From an uncultured Erysipelotrichaceae bacterium (GTDB lineage Bacteria > Bacillota_I > Bacilli_A > RF39 > UBA660): 64,000 nt of DNA. Position numbers and translations under genes: made by a program. Below are positions 18,831-27,667 of this stretch, piece after piece. The DNA lies in the NCBI GenBank assembly GCA_902789225.1, contig CADANC010000002.1, positions 1 through 64,000 on the forward strand, in the 5' to 3' direction. How positions within the stretch are numbered: the first letter of the stretch is position 1; each line of letters begins with the position of its first letter. The notes beneath the pieces are model-generated. The model made no database searches, was not told the origin of the DNA, and was given only the letters and a program-made list of their open reading frames with translations.

Positions 18831-19886
18831 ATGGTTAAAGACCTATGTTTTGAAGTAATAGAAAAATGTCTTAATAATTGTAAATTTTGTTCTTCAAATT
18901 CAAATTGTAATAAAACACAAATTATTGAATTTGATACTTTTAAAAAAGTAATAGATTATTTTATTTCTACTGGAGGGATTGGAGAATTATCTATTTCAGG
19001 TGGAGAACCTTTTCTACATCCTGATATTTTTAAAATGATAGAATATTCTAAATCATTAGGAATAAGAACTGTTGTATTTACTAGTGGTGTTATTGAAAAA
19101 GATATTCCTGAAGACTATAGAACTTTATTAAATGAACAATTACAAGATAGATTAAGAGAAATAGATATGTATGAGCCTGATAATGAATTTTTAAGAAATA
19201 TTGTTATTAGTACTTATAGAAGTTATTTAAGTGGGAAATATGATTCGCTATCTAAAGATACATTAATGTATTTAAAAAGAATTGGTCTTGATAAAATAGT
19301 ATTTGATTATCAAGGATATGAGTATGAAACAGATTGCATGTTAATGGGTCGAGGCCAAGAATCAAGAGTTGCTTTATTAGACTCTTTACGTAATGCCTCA
19401 TCAGTTGGATTAGATGTAGATGTTCATTTTGTTCCAATGAAACCAAATTATAAAGAGATTGGTGAAATACTAAAAATACTTGAGATAGCAAATGTGAAAA
19501 GTATTAGTTTATTAAACTTTATTCCTCAAGGAAGAGGAAAACAAAATAAAGATGAATTGCAATTATCTCAAGAAGAATTAGATGAGTTTTTGTTATTAGT
19601 AGATAAATATGAAAAATCTTTTCCTGGACATATTAGAAAAGGGATACTATTACAAGGAGAAAATGATCATAAGTGTAATGCAGGTTTAGAAAAATTAGAT
19701 ATTAAGTTTGATGGAACAGTACTACCATGCCCTGCATTTAAAGAATTAAGTGAAGATGAATGCAGTAAATTTAATATTAAACTTCCAAATATTTATACTA
19801 ATTTAGAAGATGTGAAAATACCTGGAAAAGGAACTAGAGCCAAACCTTTATGTAAACAAATATATAATAGAAGAAATAGTACTTAG
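18831..19886 (+). CDS. Radical SAM protein with SPASM-like C-terminus
   Basis: The 351-residue protein has the radical SAM cluster motif CLNNCKFC (Cys13, Cys17, Cys20) and ISGGEPFLHPDI in the next strand. The C-terminal part has further cysteines (HKCNAGLEKLDIKFDGTVLPCPAF, then ECSKF and PLCKQIY), a pattern like SPASM or twitch domains that hold extra iron-sulfur clusters in peptide- and protein-modifying enzymes. No precursor peptide is obvious next door. An unusual long helical segment (about 100-150) separates the core strands. ATG 18831 follows CAGGTGAT. Substrate unknown. Confidence 0.8.
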   Translation: MVKDLCFEVIEKCLNNCKFCSSNSNCNKTQIIEFDTFKKVIDYFISTGGIGELSISGGEPFLHPDIFKMIEYSKSLGIRTVVFTSGVIEKDIPEDYRTLLNEQLQDRLREIDMYEPDNEFLRNIVISTYRSYLSGKYDSLSKDTLMYLKRIGLDKIVFDYQGYEYETDCMLMGRGQESRVALLDSLRNASSVGLDVDVHFVPMKPNYKEIGEILKILEIANVKSISLLNFIPQGRGKQNKDELQLSQEELDEFLLLVDKYEKSFPGHIRKGILLQGENDHKCNAGLEKLDIKFDGTVLPCPAFKELSEDECSKFNIKLPNIYTNLEDVKIPGKGTRAKPLCKQIYNRRNST

Positions 19887-19898
19887 TGCTATTTTTTT
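19876..19898 (+). terminator. Terminator overlapping the radical SAM stop
   Basis: Seven-pair stem 19876-19882 with 19886-19892 (one G-T pair) and a run of T; the stop codon lies inside it. Confidence 0.75.
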
Positions 19899-19998
19899 AT
19901 ACAATAATAATTATAGTAATGTGTAAAATATCTTCTTTTTGATTCATTTTATTTATTTTCTTTTTATATATTTATATAATTATTTTAGAGGTGATATT

Positions 19999-20811
19999 TT
20001 GGAAAATAAGAAAGGTAATAAGGGGTTAGTTGTTATATTTGTTATTTTATTGTTAGGAGTATTTTTCTTTTTAGGATATATTACTTGTAAAAATAATTTC
20101 TTTAATCTAGAAAAAGTAACTAATACTTCTAAAAATAAAGATTGTGAAGAAACTAAAGAAATAAGAGATAAAGATAAAAAATATACTCTATTTGAATTAA
20201 AACAAAGTTTAGCTAAATATGAATTTCTATTTGATAATATTCATGATTTGAAAGATATTCCTAAAGATAGACTATATACTGCTATTTTTAATCAAACATA
20301 TAATAGAGAAAATAAGAATATAACATTAGATGATTTTAATTCTGCATATAAAAAGACTATTTTTAATGAAATTAATGTTGAACCTCAAGATATTGGGTTT
20401 GATGATCCTTGTATGGGAATGATTTTGTATAAATATAATGATACTAATAAATCATTTGAATATGTAGAATTAGGTGGATTCGATTGTGGATTTGGAACTT
20501 TCCCTGTAGTAGCTAATAGAGGAATATATGATTATAAAATAAAAGGTAATAAATATATTCTTACTGAATATGTAATTTATTCACGTCCTCATCCTGAAGA
20601 AAGAGATAATAATGATAATAGAAAGTACTATAAAACTTATGAAGATGCTACAAATGGAGTTAATGTATTATTTGAACAAAATAATACTATAGATCCTTTT
20701 GATGATGTACATTCTAAATTTATTGATTATAAAGATAGTCTACAAAAAGCAACATTTACATTTGAAGAGAAAAATGGTGTTTTAACACTAGTAGATTATA
20801 TACTTGCATAA
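19999..20811 (+). CDS. Membrane-anchored extracellular protein, unknown
   Basis: The 270-residue protein probably begins at TTG 19999, because GAGGTGAT sits five bases before it. The reading frame opens at 19939 without a site. It has a lysine-rich head, one membrane helix (about 10-30) and a polar outer domain. Residues about 55-110 are helical; the rest is beta-rich with a CGFGTFPVV segment and paired cysteines. I do not recognise a family. It shares a bidirectional terminator with the convergent effector operon. Confidence 0.6.
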   Translation: MENKKGNKGLVVIFVILLLGVFFFLGYITCKNNFFNLEKVTNTSKNKDCEETKEIRDKDKKYTLFELKQSLAKYEFLFDNIHDLKDIPKDRLYTAIFNQTYNRENKNITLDDFNSAYKKTIFNEINVEPQDIGFDDPCMGMILYKYNDTNKSFEYVELGGFDCGFGTFPVVANRGIYDYKIKGNKYILTEYVIYSRPHPEERDNNDNRKYYKTYEDATNGVNVLFEQNNTIDPFDDVHSKFIDYKDSLQKATFTFEEKNGVLTLVDYILA

Positions 20812-20839
20812 TATTATTTCTTTATTTTAGTAATAAAAG

Positions 20840-20866
20840 AACTCTAGAATTATCTAGAGTTTTTTA
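20840..20866. terminator. Bidirectional terminator
   Basis: Nine-pair stem (20840-20848 with 20853-20861) between convergent genes at 20811 and 20871, with A-run and T-run on either side. Confidence 0.85.
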
Positions 20867-20870
20867 TTGA

Positions 20871-22550
20871 TTAAAAATTATCAAAACTATTTGTATCTAA
20901 TGATTCTTTTGATGGTTCTACAATTGTTGTTCCATTACTATCATAGTCTTCTGTATCATTAAATTCTTCATCATAGTTTTCTGATGATTCGTCATATTCA
21001 TCATCTTCATCATTATTTTTATGATCTAGATATACTTTTGCTCCTACTCCTGCAGCTGCAGCTGCTGCTAAACCTGCAACAATTGGTATAGCAACATTAC
21101 CAGAAGATGATTTATTTGTAGTTGTTGTTTCAACTTTAGGTACTGTGTTTATTGTAGTCTTTGTAGTTGGTTTTGTTGTTCCTATAGTAGTGTTACCTGA
21201 TGTTGTTTCTTGAGTTGGTTGAGTTGCCTCAGGAGTTGTAGGCGTTTCATTAGTATTTGTATTTGAAGGTGTTGTATCAGTTCCAACTGGTGTATTAGAA
21301 ACATTACTTGGTTGTGGTGTTGGCTGAGAAGTTGGTGCTGGCGCTGCTTGTGGTGTTTGTGCTGGTTGTGATGTTGGCTGAGGAGTTGGTGCTGGTTGTG
21401 GAGTTTCTTGTGGAGTTTGGGCGTCTTGAACTACATTAGTTGTTGCTGCCTCAGCTGGAGCGGTATAAGCATTGTTATTAGTTGAAGTGTTCTTTGATGT
21501 ATTTGTTTCTTGTTTTGTATTTTCGCTACTTCCTTCAGTCTTTTGTGAATTCTTTGTTTCACTAGATGTTTGTTGTTTATTATTTTCAGTTTCGTTAGTT
21601 GTTGATTTATTATTTGTAGTATTTTTGTCTGTTTCTTTACTACTAGAGTTCTCTTTATTGCTTTCAGTATTTTGTTTATTATCATTGTTAGTTTGTTTGT
21701 TATCTTCAGTATTCTTATTTGTTTCTGTTTTGGTATTTTCTTTAGATTTATTTTCATTATTCTCATTGTTGCTGCGACTCTGTTTATTCTCATTATTATT
21801 ATTACTATTATTATTGCTACTACTGCTATTATTACTGCTGCTACTATTGTTACTAGTTGTAGTACTACTTGTATTGCTTGAAGTTTCATCACTGCTTCTT
21901 GCTTGAGTAGATTCTTCTTCTGAAGAAGTTTCTTCTCCTTTTGTTTCAGTTGATTTTTCTTCTTCTGTTGAATTTTCTTCTTCATTTTCAGTTGATTCTT
22001 CAGATGCTTCATTTTCTATAACAGTCTTAGCTGCTGTAGATATTGTTGTTCCTGCTGCAGTTAATCCAACTACTCCATCTTCTTCACTAAATAATATATT
22101 CCATGTTTTTTTAGAAGTATCTGCATTTGCTTCTTCAAAATCTTTATTTTCTTTATAGAACTCTTCATCACTTTTATAACTCTTTACTTCTAAATTATCA
22201 TCTATAGTTATTCCTGTTTCTCCTAGGAGTGTACCTAAATATTCTTCAATTAATTTGTCAGTATCGATTTTATTATCTTCTTCAGCATTACTAAATATAG
22301 TTGATGTTGCACTACATGATGATGATAGAAAATCTACTTGAGTTTGCCAGTTTTTTACTTCTTGTATTCTATCTTCATATGCAGAAATTACCTCTGAAAA
22401 TGCATCATGTGGCCCTGAACTATCAAGTGCTTCTATTTCGTTAATAACATTGCCCAAATTAGTTACAACATTGCCTAAGAAGTCATTTACTGTTTGTAAT
22501 TCACTAGCCGATTTATCTAAATTATCATATATTACTACTATTTTAGACAT
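20871..22550 (-). CDS. Ser/Asn-rich, C-terminally anchored T7SS-substrate-like protein
   Basis: The 559-residue protein has no signal peptide. Residues 1-110 are amphipathic helices (a Trp sits at VKNWQTQV, near 73), like the helical heads of WXG100/LXG type VII substrates. Residues about 180-365 are low-complexity Ser/Asn/Glu/Thr and about 370-450 are Pro/Gln/Thr. A single membrane helix follows (NVAIPIVAGLAAAAAAGVGA, about 485-505), then a very acidic tail. It is the third gene of an operon with the zinc protease (23179) and the anchored protein (22567). It may be exported by the EssC system and span the wall as a stalk; this is inference. Long overlapping frames here are composition artefacts. 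Confidence 0.75.
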   Translation of the reverse strand: MSKIVVIYDNLDKSASELQTVNDFLGNVVTNLGNVINEIEALDSSGPHDAFSEVISAYEDRIQEVKNWQTQVDFLSSSCSATSTIFSNAEEDNKIDTDKLIEEYLGTLLGETGITIDDNLEVKSYKSDEEFYKENKDFEEANADTSKKTWNILFSEEDGVVGLTAAGTTISTAAKTVIENEASEESTENEEENSTEEEKSTETKGEETSSEEESTQARSSDETSSNTSSTTTSNNSSSSNNSSSSNNNSNNNNENKQSRSNNENNENKSKENTKTETNKNTEDNKQTNNDNKQNTESNKENSSSKETDKNTTNNKSTTNETENNKQQTSSETKNSQKTEGSSENTKQETNTSKNTSTNNNAYTAPAEAATTNVVQDAQTPQETPQPAPTPQPTSQPAQTPQAAPAPTSQPTPQPSNVSNTPVGTDTTPSNTNTNETPTTPEATQPTQETTSGNTTIGTTKPTTKTTINTVPKVETTTTNKSSSGNVAIPIVAGLAAAAAAGVGAKVYLDHKNNDEDDEYDESSENYDEEFNDTEDYDSNGTTIVEPSKESLDTNSFDNF

Positions 22551-22566
22551 AGGTTATCTCCTTCTT

Positions 22567-23169
22567 TTATTTTCCTTTGTACTTTTGTGGGTGAACATGA
22601 TAATAAGTTTCAGGTAAGCCGTCGTTATATGTAGAGTCATAACTATATACGCATTCTTTGAATTCATCTATATTATCATCGTTTACTTCAATATTATTGC
22701 TTCCTTTATTATTCATATAATAATTATAAAATGCATTACTATATGTGAACATCATTATACTTTCTCTTTTAAAATCAGTTGGTAATTCACTTCCTGTCAA
22801 AATATCAAGAGTTGGATTATGGTAGTCTTGAATATATATATATTCATTTCCATTACTATTTCCTTTTAAAATATATATATCATTTAAGTTATATTCTTCA
22901 TCATTAATTATTAGCTTTCCATTTTGACATAGATTAATAAAATCCTCATCAAATAAATCCATATCAGGATTTTCAACATTATTATAATAATTATTCATAA
23001 ATTCTTGTTGTTTAGCATGATTTTCTATCGTGCTAGATGCAGCAATTACTGAAGAACTATCTTTTGTAACATTATTATATATTGTTATACCACCAACAGA
23101 TATTCCTCCAACAAGTGCTATAGTTACAATGCCTGTGATTAATTTGCTTTTTTCTCTATTTAACTTCAT
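22567..23169 (-). CDS. Anchored extracellular protein of the effector operon
   Basis: The 200-residue protein has a charged start, one membrane helix (about 10-31) and an outer domain without recognised motifs. It is rich in Asn/Tyr/Asp and has only two cysteines. It lies 9 bases after the protease gene and 16 bases before the Ser/Asn-rich protein gene, so the three are one operon. Its counterpart in the other effector cluster (29267-29755) is also a small single-helix anchored protein; a shared immunity or docking role is possible but unproven. AGGAGG precedes the ATG. Confidence 0.7.
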   Translation of the reverse strand: MKLNREKSKLITGIVTIALVGGISVGGITIYNNVTKDSSSVIAASSTIENHAKQQEFMNNYYNNVENPDMDLFDEDFINLCQNGKLIINDEEYNLNDIYILKGNSNGNEYIYIQDYHNPTLDILTGSELPTDFKRESIMMFTYSNAFYNYYMNNKGSNNIEVNDDNIDEFKECVYSYDSTYNDGLPETYYHVHPQKYKGK

Positions 23170-23178
23170 ATTGCCCTC

Positions 23179-24807
23179 CTATAAATTATTAACTAATTGG
23201 TCCATATATCCAAATGTTTCTGGCATTAAATATCTATATCTTGCTCTTCTTTCTGGATCTAGAGAATAATATGCTTTAAATGCCTCTGCAAAGTACTCAG
23301 TAGCATTGTCATTTCTACCAAGTATGTCATCATCATCTTCTACCAATTGATCTTCTTTATAATATGAAAAGTCGTGGTTATAATCTCCATCATTTGGATC
23401 AGTTCCATATGCACTTGAAGGTATTCCTGAATTTCCTGCTAAAGAAGGATCTAAGACTGTTGGCATTTCTTCACTAGCTATTTGGTAGAAATTCTTTCCA
23501 TTATACGTGTATTCTCCATCATAATTTCTATCACTACCAAAATCTACATCAAGGAAGTTATCTATTAATCCTCCAAAAGCACCTTCTCTTCCTCTTTTAT
23601 CTTGTATAGCATAATCTAATGTGTGACCTAGTTCGTGAACTGTTGCTGAATATCCATATTCATTCATAAATGTAGGATCATAAATCATATATAGATTAGT
23701 AGTTTCTTCTAATGAATATGCCTGAGTATTTCCGCCTCCTACATATTTTCCATTTTCGTAACTATAATTACTACAAGTAAAAGATGAAAGATACATTAAC
23801 TCTGTACCATTACTTTGAATAAATGACAACACGTTTGGATCTACAGCAGAAAGATATTTTAATGAATTTTCTACATATCTATCATACATTGCTTGATCAA
23901 AATCTTTTGGATCAATAACTTGATATAGATTAAAATCTACTCCATTTATATTAACTGTTTCACAATATACTTTAATTCCTGGAACATTATGAAGATAATT
24001 ATCTTTCAAATATGCTTCTAGTTCTTCACCAGTTAATTCTCTTGGTGTTCCTCTTTTTACTTCGCCTGTTAATTCTGGTGAAGTTTGATTTAATAAATCA
24101 TTTATTTGTTTATCTATAGAATAAACTGCTCCTTCTTCTTTGCATGCATTACATTTATCTCTCAATTCTATTGCATCTGTTACATAAGTATCAAAAAAAT
24201 CTTTACAATTATCATATTCTGCTATAAGTTGAGAATAATTTGCTGTTGCTTCTTTGTTTCCATTTGGTCCAGTTCCTTCAGTAAAGGTTAATGTTGGTGC
24301 AGAAGTTAAATCACAAGTTAGAGTACATGTAGCTCTCATTCCGTACTTTGTAACTTGATTCCCACTAGCATCAGTCTCACTATATGTATATGTTGAATTA
24401 TCTACATCATTATATGTGCTTACTTCTTCCTTTAGTTTGTCTAATCTCTTATTATATTCTTCTAAAACTGTTAAATAGTTTTCTGCTGCTTCATTATAGA
24501 TATGTGAATATCCTTTAGATTTAATTGCATCAGTTTGTGTTTTAAATGTATCCATACTACTTAACATGTTTCTTACTAATTCGTTAGAAACTTCATTTAG
24601 TGGAGCTCTACCATCTACATTAAATGAGTTTGTATTTAATCCTGGAGAATTATCTATTACTTCAATCGCACTATCACTAATTTGTGTATCAAACTCAAAG
24701 GATTTAGCATAATCTACTAAACTATCTACATCTGATTGTAATAAAAAACTATCAGGTATGTCATAATGGGTAGATCCTGGATATTTTATACTTCCTAATA
24801 CTGGCAT
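23179..24807 (-). CDS. Putative T7SS effector: helical N-terminus plus HExxH zinc metalloprotease
   Basis: The 542-residue protein lacks a signal peptide. Residues 1-250 are mainly helical, with a Cys-containing insert (CTLTC near 160), and begin MPVLGSIKY, similar to the MPGIGMMKY start of the 31620 protein. The C-terminal part is a metallopeptidase: HELGH at 391-395 gives two zinc histidines and the catalytic Glu392, and EYFAEAF (from 504) gives the third, glutamate ligand. That spacing and the ending ARYRYLMPETFGYM recall the anthrax lethal factor-like/Pro-Pro endopeptidase (ATLF, M34) fold. It is first in the operon and has a strong RBS. Export by the T7SS and toxin or surface-processing function are inferred. 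Confidence 0.82.
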   Translation of the reverse strand: MPVLGSIKYPGSTHYDIPDSFLLQSDVDSLVDYAKSFEFDTQISDSAIEVIDNSPGLNTNSFNVDGRAPLNEVSNELVRNMLSSMDTFKTQTDAIKSKGYSHIYNEAAENYLTVLEEYNKRLDKLKEEVSTYNDVDNSTYTYSETDASGNQVTKYGMRATCTLTCDLTSAPTLTFTEGTGPNGNKEATANYSQLIAEYDNCKDFFDTYVTDAIELRDKCNACKEEGAVYSIDKQINDLLNQTSPELTGEVKRGTPRELTGEELEAYLKDNYLHNVPGIKVYCETVNINGVDFNLYQVIDPKDFDQAMYDRYVENSLKYLSAVDPNVLSFIQSNGTELMYLSSFTCSNYSYENGKYVGGGNTQAYSLEETTNLYMIYDPTFMNEYGYSATVHELGHTLDYAIQDKRGREGAFGGLIDNFLDVDFGSDRNYDGEYTYNGKNFYQIASEEMPTVLDPSLAGNSGIPSSAYGTDPNDGDYNHDFSYYKEDQLVEDDDDILGRNDNATEYFAEAFKAYYSLDPERRARYRYLMPETFGYMDQLVNNL

Positions 24808-24836
24808 TTTCTATCCTCCTAATTTATTCTATTTTC

Positions 24837-24845
24837 ATTATAGCA
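24837..24845 (-). promoter_or_regulatory. Extended -10 promoter of the effector operon
   Basis: TGC-TATAAT on the minus strand, about 30 bases before the protease start codon. No clear -35 is seen. Confidence 0.6.
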
Positions 24846-24879
24846 TTAATTAATAAAATATCATAATTATTTGACATAA

Positions 24880-24905
24880 TAAAAAAATAACTATTTCTAG
24901 TTATT
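24880..24905 (-). terminator. Terminator of the queuosine-precursor transporter gene
   Basis: Eight-pair stem (24886-24893 with 24898-24905), then T-run on the minus strand; it overlaps the stop codon. Confidence 0.75.
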
Positions 24906-25563
24906 TTAATTTTTTTGAAATATATAAAAATGGTGTATCACATATAGCAATAATCATTTCAAAAATACTTGCGATAGTTGCGATTGAAAGCATTGTTTTT
25001 ATATCAAATATTCCTGCAAATGCTAAGAATGTGAATAAGTAGTTTTCTAGGCAATTTGAAATAATTGTAGATACATTGTTTCTTAACCATAATAATTTAG
25101 GATATTTATCTTTTAATTTTTGATATAAATAAATATCTAACAAATTACTAACTACATACATTACTAAGCTTGCTATAGATACTCTTAAATTTAGAGAAAA
25201 TAGTACTTTCATTGGTTCTTGAGCTAAATCAGTAGATGCAGGTACATATAAAAGAGCATATTGTGTCATAATTAAGAATATAATTTGTGATACTACTCCT
25301 ATTAATATAGCTTTTTTACTATCTTCTTTACTATACTTTTCTATCATGATGTCTGTTGCTAGAAAAGTAGATGCAAATAAAACATTTCCTATATTGGTAA
25401 CATAACCAAATACATCAATACTTTTACATATGATTACATTTGCAATTATTGTCGCAATACTAATCCATACATATAATCCTTCTTTTTTAAAGATTTTTTC
25501 AACTATTATAAGCAAACTAAAAGTAATTACTATGCTTAATAGTCCTAATAAAATATTATTCAT
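24901..25563 (-). CDS. VUT-family queuosine precursor (preQ0/preQ1) transporter, YhhQ-like
   Basis: The 220-residue protein has six to seven helices and the signature loop of the vitamin uptake transporter/YhhQ family: ANVIICKSIDVFGYVTNIG, FASTFLATDIMIEKYSKEDSKKA (about 45-85), and later RNNVSTIISNCLENYLF. These proteins import queuine precursors for tRNA wobble-base modification. The assignment is backed independently by a preQ1-I riboswitch directly in front of the start codon, predicted to hide the ribosome-binding site when preQ1 is present. Start ATG 25563 follows AAGGAAAG. Confidence 0.93.
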   Translation of the reverse strand: MNNILLGLLSIVITFSLLIIVEKIFKKEGLYVWISIATIIANVIICKSIDVFGYVTNIGNVLFASTFLATDIMIEKYSKEDSKKAILIGVVSQIIFLIMTQYALLYVPASTDLAQEPMKVLFSLNLRVSIASLVMYVVSNLLDIYLYQKLKDKYPKLLWLRNNVSTIISNCLENYLFTFLAFAGIFDIKTMLSIATIASIFEMIIAICDTPFLYISKKLK

Positions 25564-25565
25564 AA

Positions 25566-25604
25566 CTTTCCTTTTTTATACTAGGTGGCGTAGCTTAACT
25601 AGTA
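25566..25604 (-). promoter_or_regulatory. preQ1-I riboswitch (translational)
   Basis: On the minus strand, TACTAG (25604-25599) pairs with CTAGTA (25584-25579). The loop contains the family signature AGCTACGCCACC, and the helix is followed by the A-rich tail ATAAAAAAGGAAAG. Compared with the known B. subtilis queC aptamer (AGCTACACC loop, ATAAAAAACTAAGG tail), the layout is the same. Here the tail itself carries the Shine-Dalgarno AAGGAAAG five bases before the transporter ATG, so ligand binding should block translation. Confidence 0.88.
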
Positions 25605-25614
25605 CTTTTCCTTT

Positions 25615-26253
25615 CTACCAAATAAAATTGGATTTTAATTTTTCACCATTATCTATAATGATATCTTCTCCTGTCATACTTTTGTTTATAACAGATACAA
25701 AATATACAAAATTAGCTATTTCTTCAGGTTCTGCCCATTTGTCTAATAATGTTTCATCTAGAACAGCTTTGTATAAGTTTTCATCATTTAAGATATGGCT
25801 ATTTAATTCTGTTATTACTCCTCCTGGAGATATTGAATTAGCTGTTGCTTTATATTTTGATATTCTTAAAGCAACATTTTTCATATATGCTAATACTCCT
25901 CCTTTAGAAGCAACATAGTTTGGAAACTCTGAGCCTGTTGTTGCACTTGTTGAAGTAATAAATACTATACTCTTTATATTAGGATTTATATATTTTTCAG
26001 TAACATTTATTGTTCCTTCTAAGTTGACTTTTATTACTTCTCCTTCTTGGATTCCTGCATTATTAACTAATATATCAATATCGTCTATATCAGGTAATTT
26101 TTCACAGATATCTTGGATATAATGAGTATAATTCTTATTGTTAATAGTACCTTCTAGAATATCAAATCCTATTACATCGTGACCTTCTTCTAGAAACTTA
26201 GTTGCGATAGATTTGCCTATTCCTTTAGATGTTCCTGTAACTAATACTTTCAT
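25615..26253 (-). CDS. Short-chain dehydrogenase/reductase, short form
   Basis: The 212-residue SDR has TGTSKGIGKS (6-15), NNAG (64-67) and the YVASK active site (Tyr113, Lys117), with STS just before. It is shorter than classical SDRs (about 250), with a reduced substrate-binding lid. ATG 26253 follows AAAAAGGAGAAG; an upstream in-frame opening at 26316 has no site and overlaps a terminator. The preQ1 riboswitch begins 11 bases after the stop, so the transporter may sit on the same transcript. Substrate unknown. Confidence 0.85.
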   Translation of the reverse strand: MKVLVTGTSKGIGKSIATKFLEEGHDVIGFDILEGTINNKNYTHYIQDICEKLPDIDDIDILVNNAGIQEGEVIKVNLEGTINVTEKYINPNIKSIVFITSTSATTGSEFPNYVASKGGVLAYMKNVALRISKYKATANSISPGGVITELNSHILNDENLYKAVLDETLLDKWAEPEEIANFVYFVSVINKSMTGEDIIIDNGEKLKSNFIW

Positions 26254-26304
26254 ATTACTTCTCCTTTTTGTTTCCTTATAGATTATAACATAATTTTTAT
26301 AATA

Positions 26305-26329
26305 ATAAAAAGACATCTTATGATGTCTT
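26305..26329 (-). terminator. Terminator of the polysaccharide deacetylase gene
   Basis: Eight-pair stem (26310-26317 with 26322-26329) followed by a T-run on the minus strand; the stop codon is inside the stem. Confidence 0.85.
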
Positions 26330-27620
26330 AATTATTTACTCCATGATGAGATGGTTTTACATTTTCACTTAATGCTTCAAATCTATATCCATTTGCTTGT
26401 CCCCATTGTAGAATTGGTTCTACTGCATCTACTGAATATGTATGAATATCATGCATTAAAACTATATTTGTTTTTGTTGGAGATACTCCATTTTCTACAT
26501 TAGCAGCTATTACATCTGGATTAGTTGTCGATCCTGCATCTCCTGATGAAACATTCCAGTCATAATATTGATAGCCTTTATTTTGAACATCATTTACTAG
26601 TGTAGACATTATTCCTGATGAATATTTTCTACTTACTGTATTTGATGATCCTCCAGGGAATCTTATAAGTTTAGAATGAATTCCTGTTATATTAAACACT
26701 CTATTTTCTACTTGATTTAAATCATCATAATAAGTATCTAGCGATGAATATATTGCATAATTATGAGAACATGTATGTAGTCCTATTGTATGTCCTTCGT
26801 TATATGCTCTTTTTATTACTTCATCACTACCTTTACAAGTAACAAAGAATGTAGCTTTTGCTTTGTATTTAGCTAAAATGTCTAATAGTCGTGGTGTTGT
26901 ATCTCCTGGTCCGTCATCAAACGTTAAATATATTACTCCATTACTATTTATATATGCTGGGCCTGATGCTGGTTTTTCAACTACATGAACGACTCTTTTA
27001 ACTTCATTTTCATTATTACTTGAATCTTTTATTTTATAAGTGATTTCATAATCGCCTGCTTTTGATGTATCTACATTATTAGTTACTTCTATTTTATCTG
27101 TAATATCTCCATCATATTTATCAGTTGCAGTTGCTCCTTCATCATTATAAGTATCTCCAATATAAATAATCTTTTCTTGTTGTCCTCTCATAGTTACTTC
27201 TGGTTTAGTAGTATCAACAACTTTTACTTTCTTTATTTTTTCTTTTTTAAAGATAAAGAATTTTGTTTGATATGTAACTTCATATGTTCCTACTTTTGAA
27301 TTATCTATTGTACCAGACTTTTTTACTTTTAACTTATGTTTAAATACTTTAGCAGATCCTCCTTCAAGTTTGAAGTCACTAAAAACCTCTATAGTTTCAT
27401 TAGTTTTTTTGATAGTTAGTTTTATATTTTTGTTTATGACTACTAAAGAAACTACAGCTAAGATGATTATTGTTAATAATACTATTAACAAAATAATTAT
27501 TTTTTTCTTTTTAAATATTTTCTTTTCGTTGTTTTCCTCTTCAATTATTTCGTCTTCAATAATATCATCTTCAACAACTTTTTCTTTTACTTTTTTTTCT
27601 TCGCTTTTTTTCTTTTTCAT
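26328..27620 (-). CDS. Membrane-anchored polysaccharide deacetylase with Ig-like domain
   Basis: The 430-residue protein has a highly charged cytoplasmic head, a membrane helix (about 40-62), a DUF5011/bacterial Ig-like domain (about 137-213: DTTKPEVTMRG, YNDEGATATDKYDGDITDKI, AGDYEITYKIKDSSNN) and a NodB domain (about 225-425). The NodB part has TFDDGPGD (233-240) with the catalytic and metal aspartates and HTCSH (His282, His286) as metal ligands. This fits a PgdA-type peptidoglycan N-acetylglucosamine deacetylase conferring lysozyme resistance. The exact polymer is inferred. GGAAAGAAAG precedes the ATG. Confidence 0.9.
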   Translation of the reverse strand: MKKKKSEEKKVKEKVVEDDIIEDEIIEEENNEKKIFKKKKIIILLIVLLTIIILAVVSLVVINKNIKLTIKKTNETIEVFSDFKLEGGSAKVFKHKLKVKKSGTIDNSKVGTYEVTYQTKFFIFKKEKIKKVKVVDTTKPEVTMRGQQEKIIYIGDTYNDEGATATDKYDGDITDKIEVTNNVDTSKAGDYEITYKIKDSSNNENEVKRVVHVVEKPASGPAYINSNGVIYLTFDDGPGDTTPRLLDILAKYKAKATFFVTCKGSDEVIKRAYNEGHTIGLHTCSHNYAIYSSLDTYYDDLNQVENRVFNITGIHSKLIRFPGGSSNTVSRKYSSGIMSTLVNDVQNKGYQYYDWNVSSGDAGSTTNPDVIAANVENGVSPTKTNIVLMHDIHTYSVDAVEPILQWGQANGYRFEALSENVKPSHHGVNN

Positions 27621-27667
27621 AAAATCTTTCTTTCCATTAAATATATTTTATCATATATTTGTTTCTT

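Noticed and set aside
21431..22012. A 193-codon reading frame overlapping the Ser/Asn-rich gene on the same strand, and a 144-codon frame on the opposite strand
   Set aside because: Both are by-products of the low-complexity AAT/AGT/CAA codon repeats; they have no RBS and give homopolymer-like proteins.
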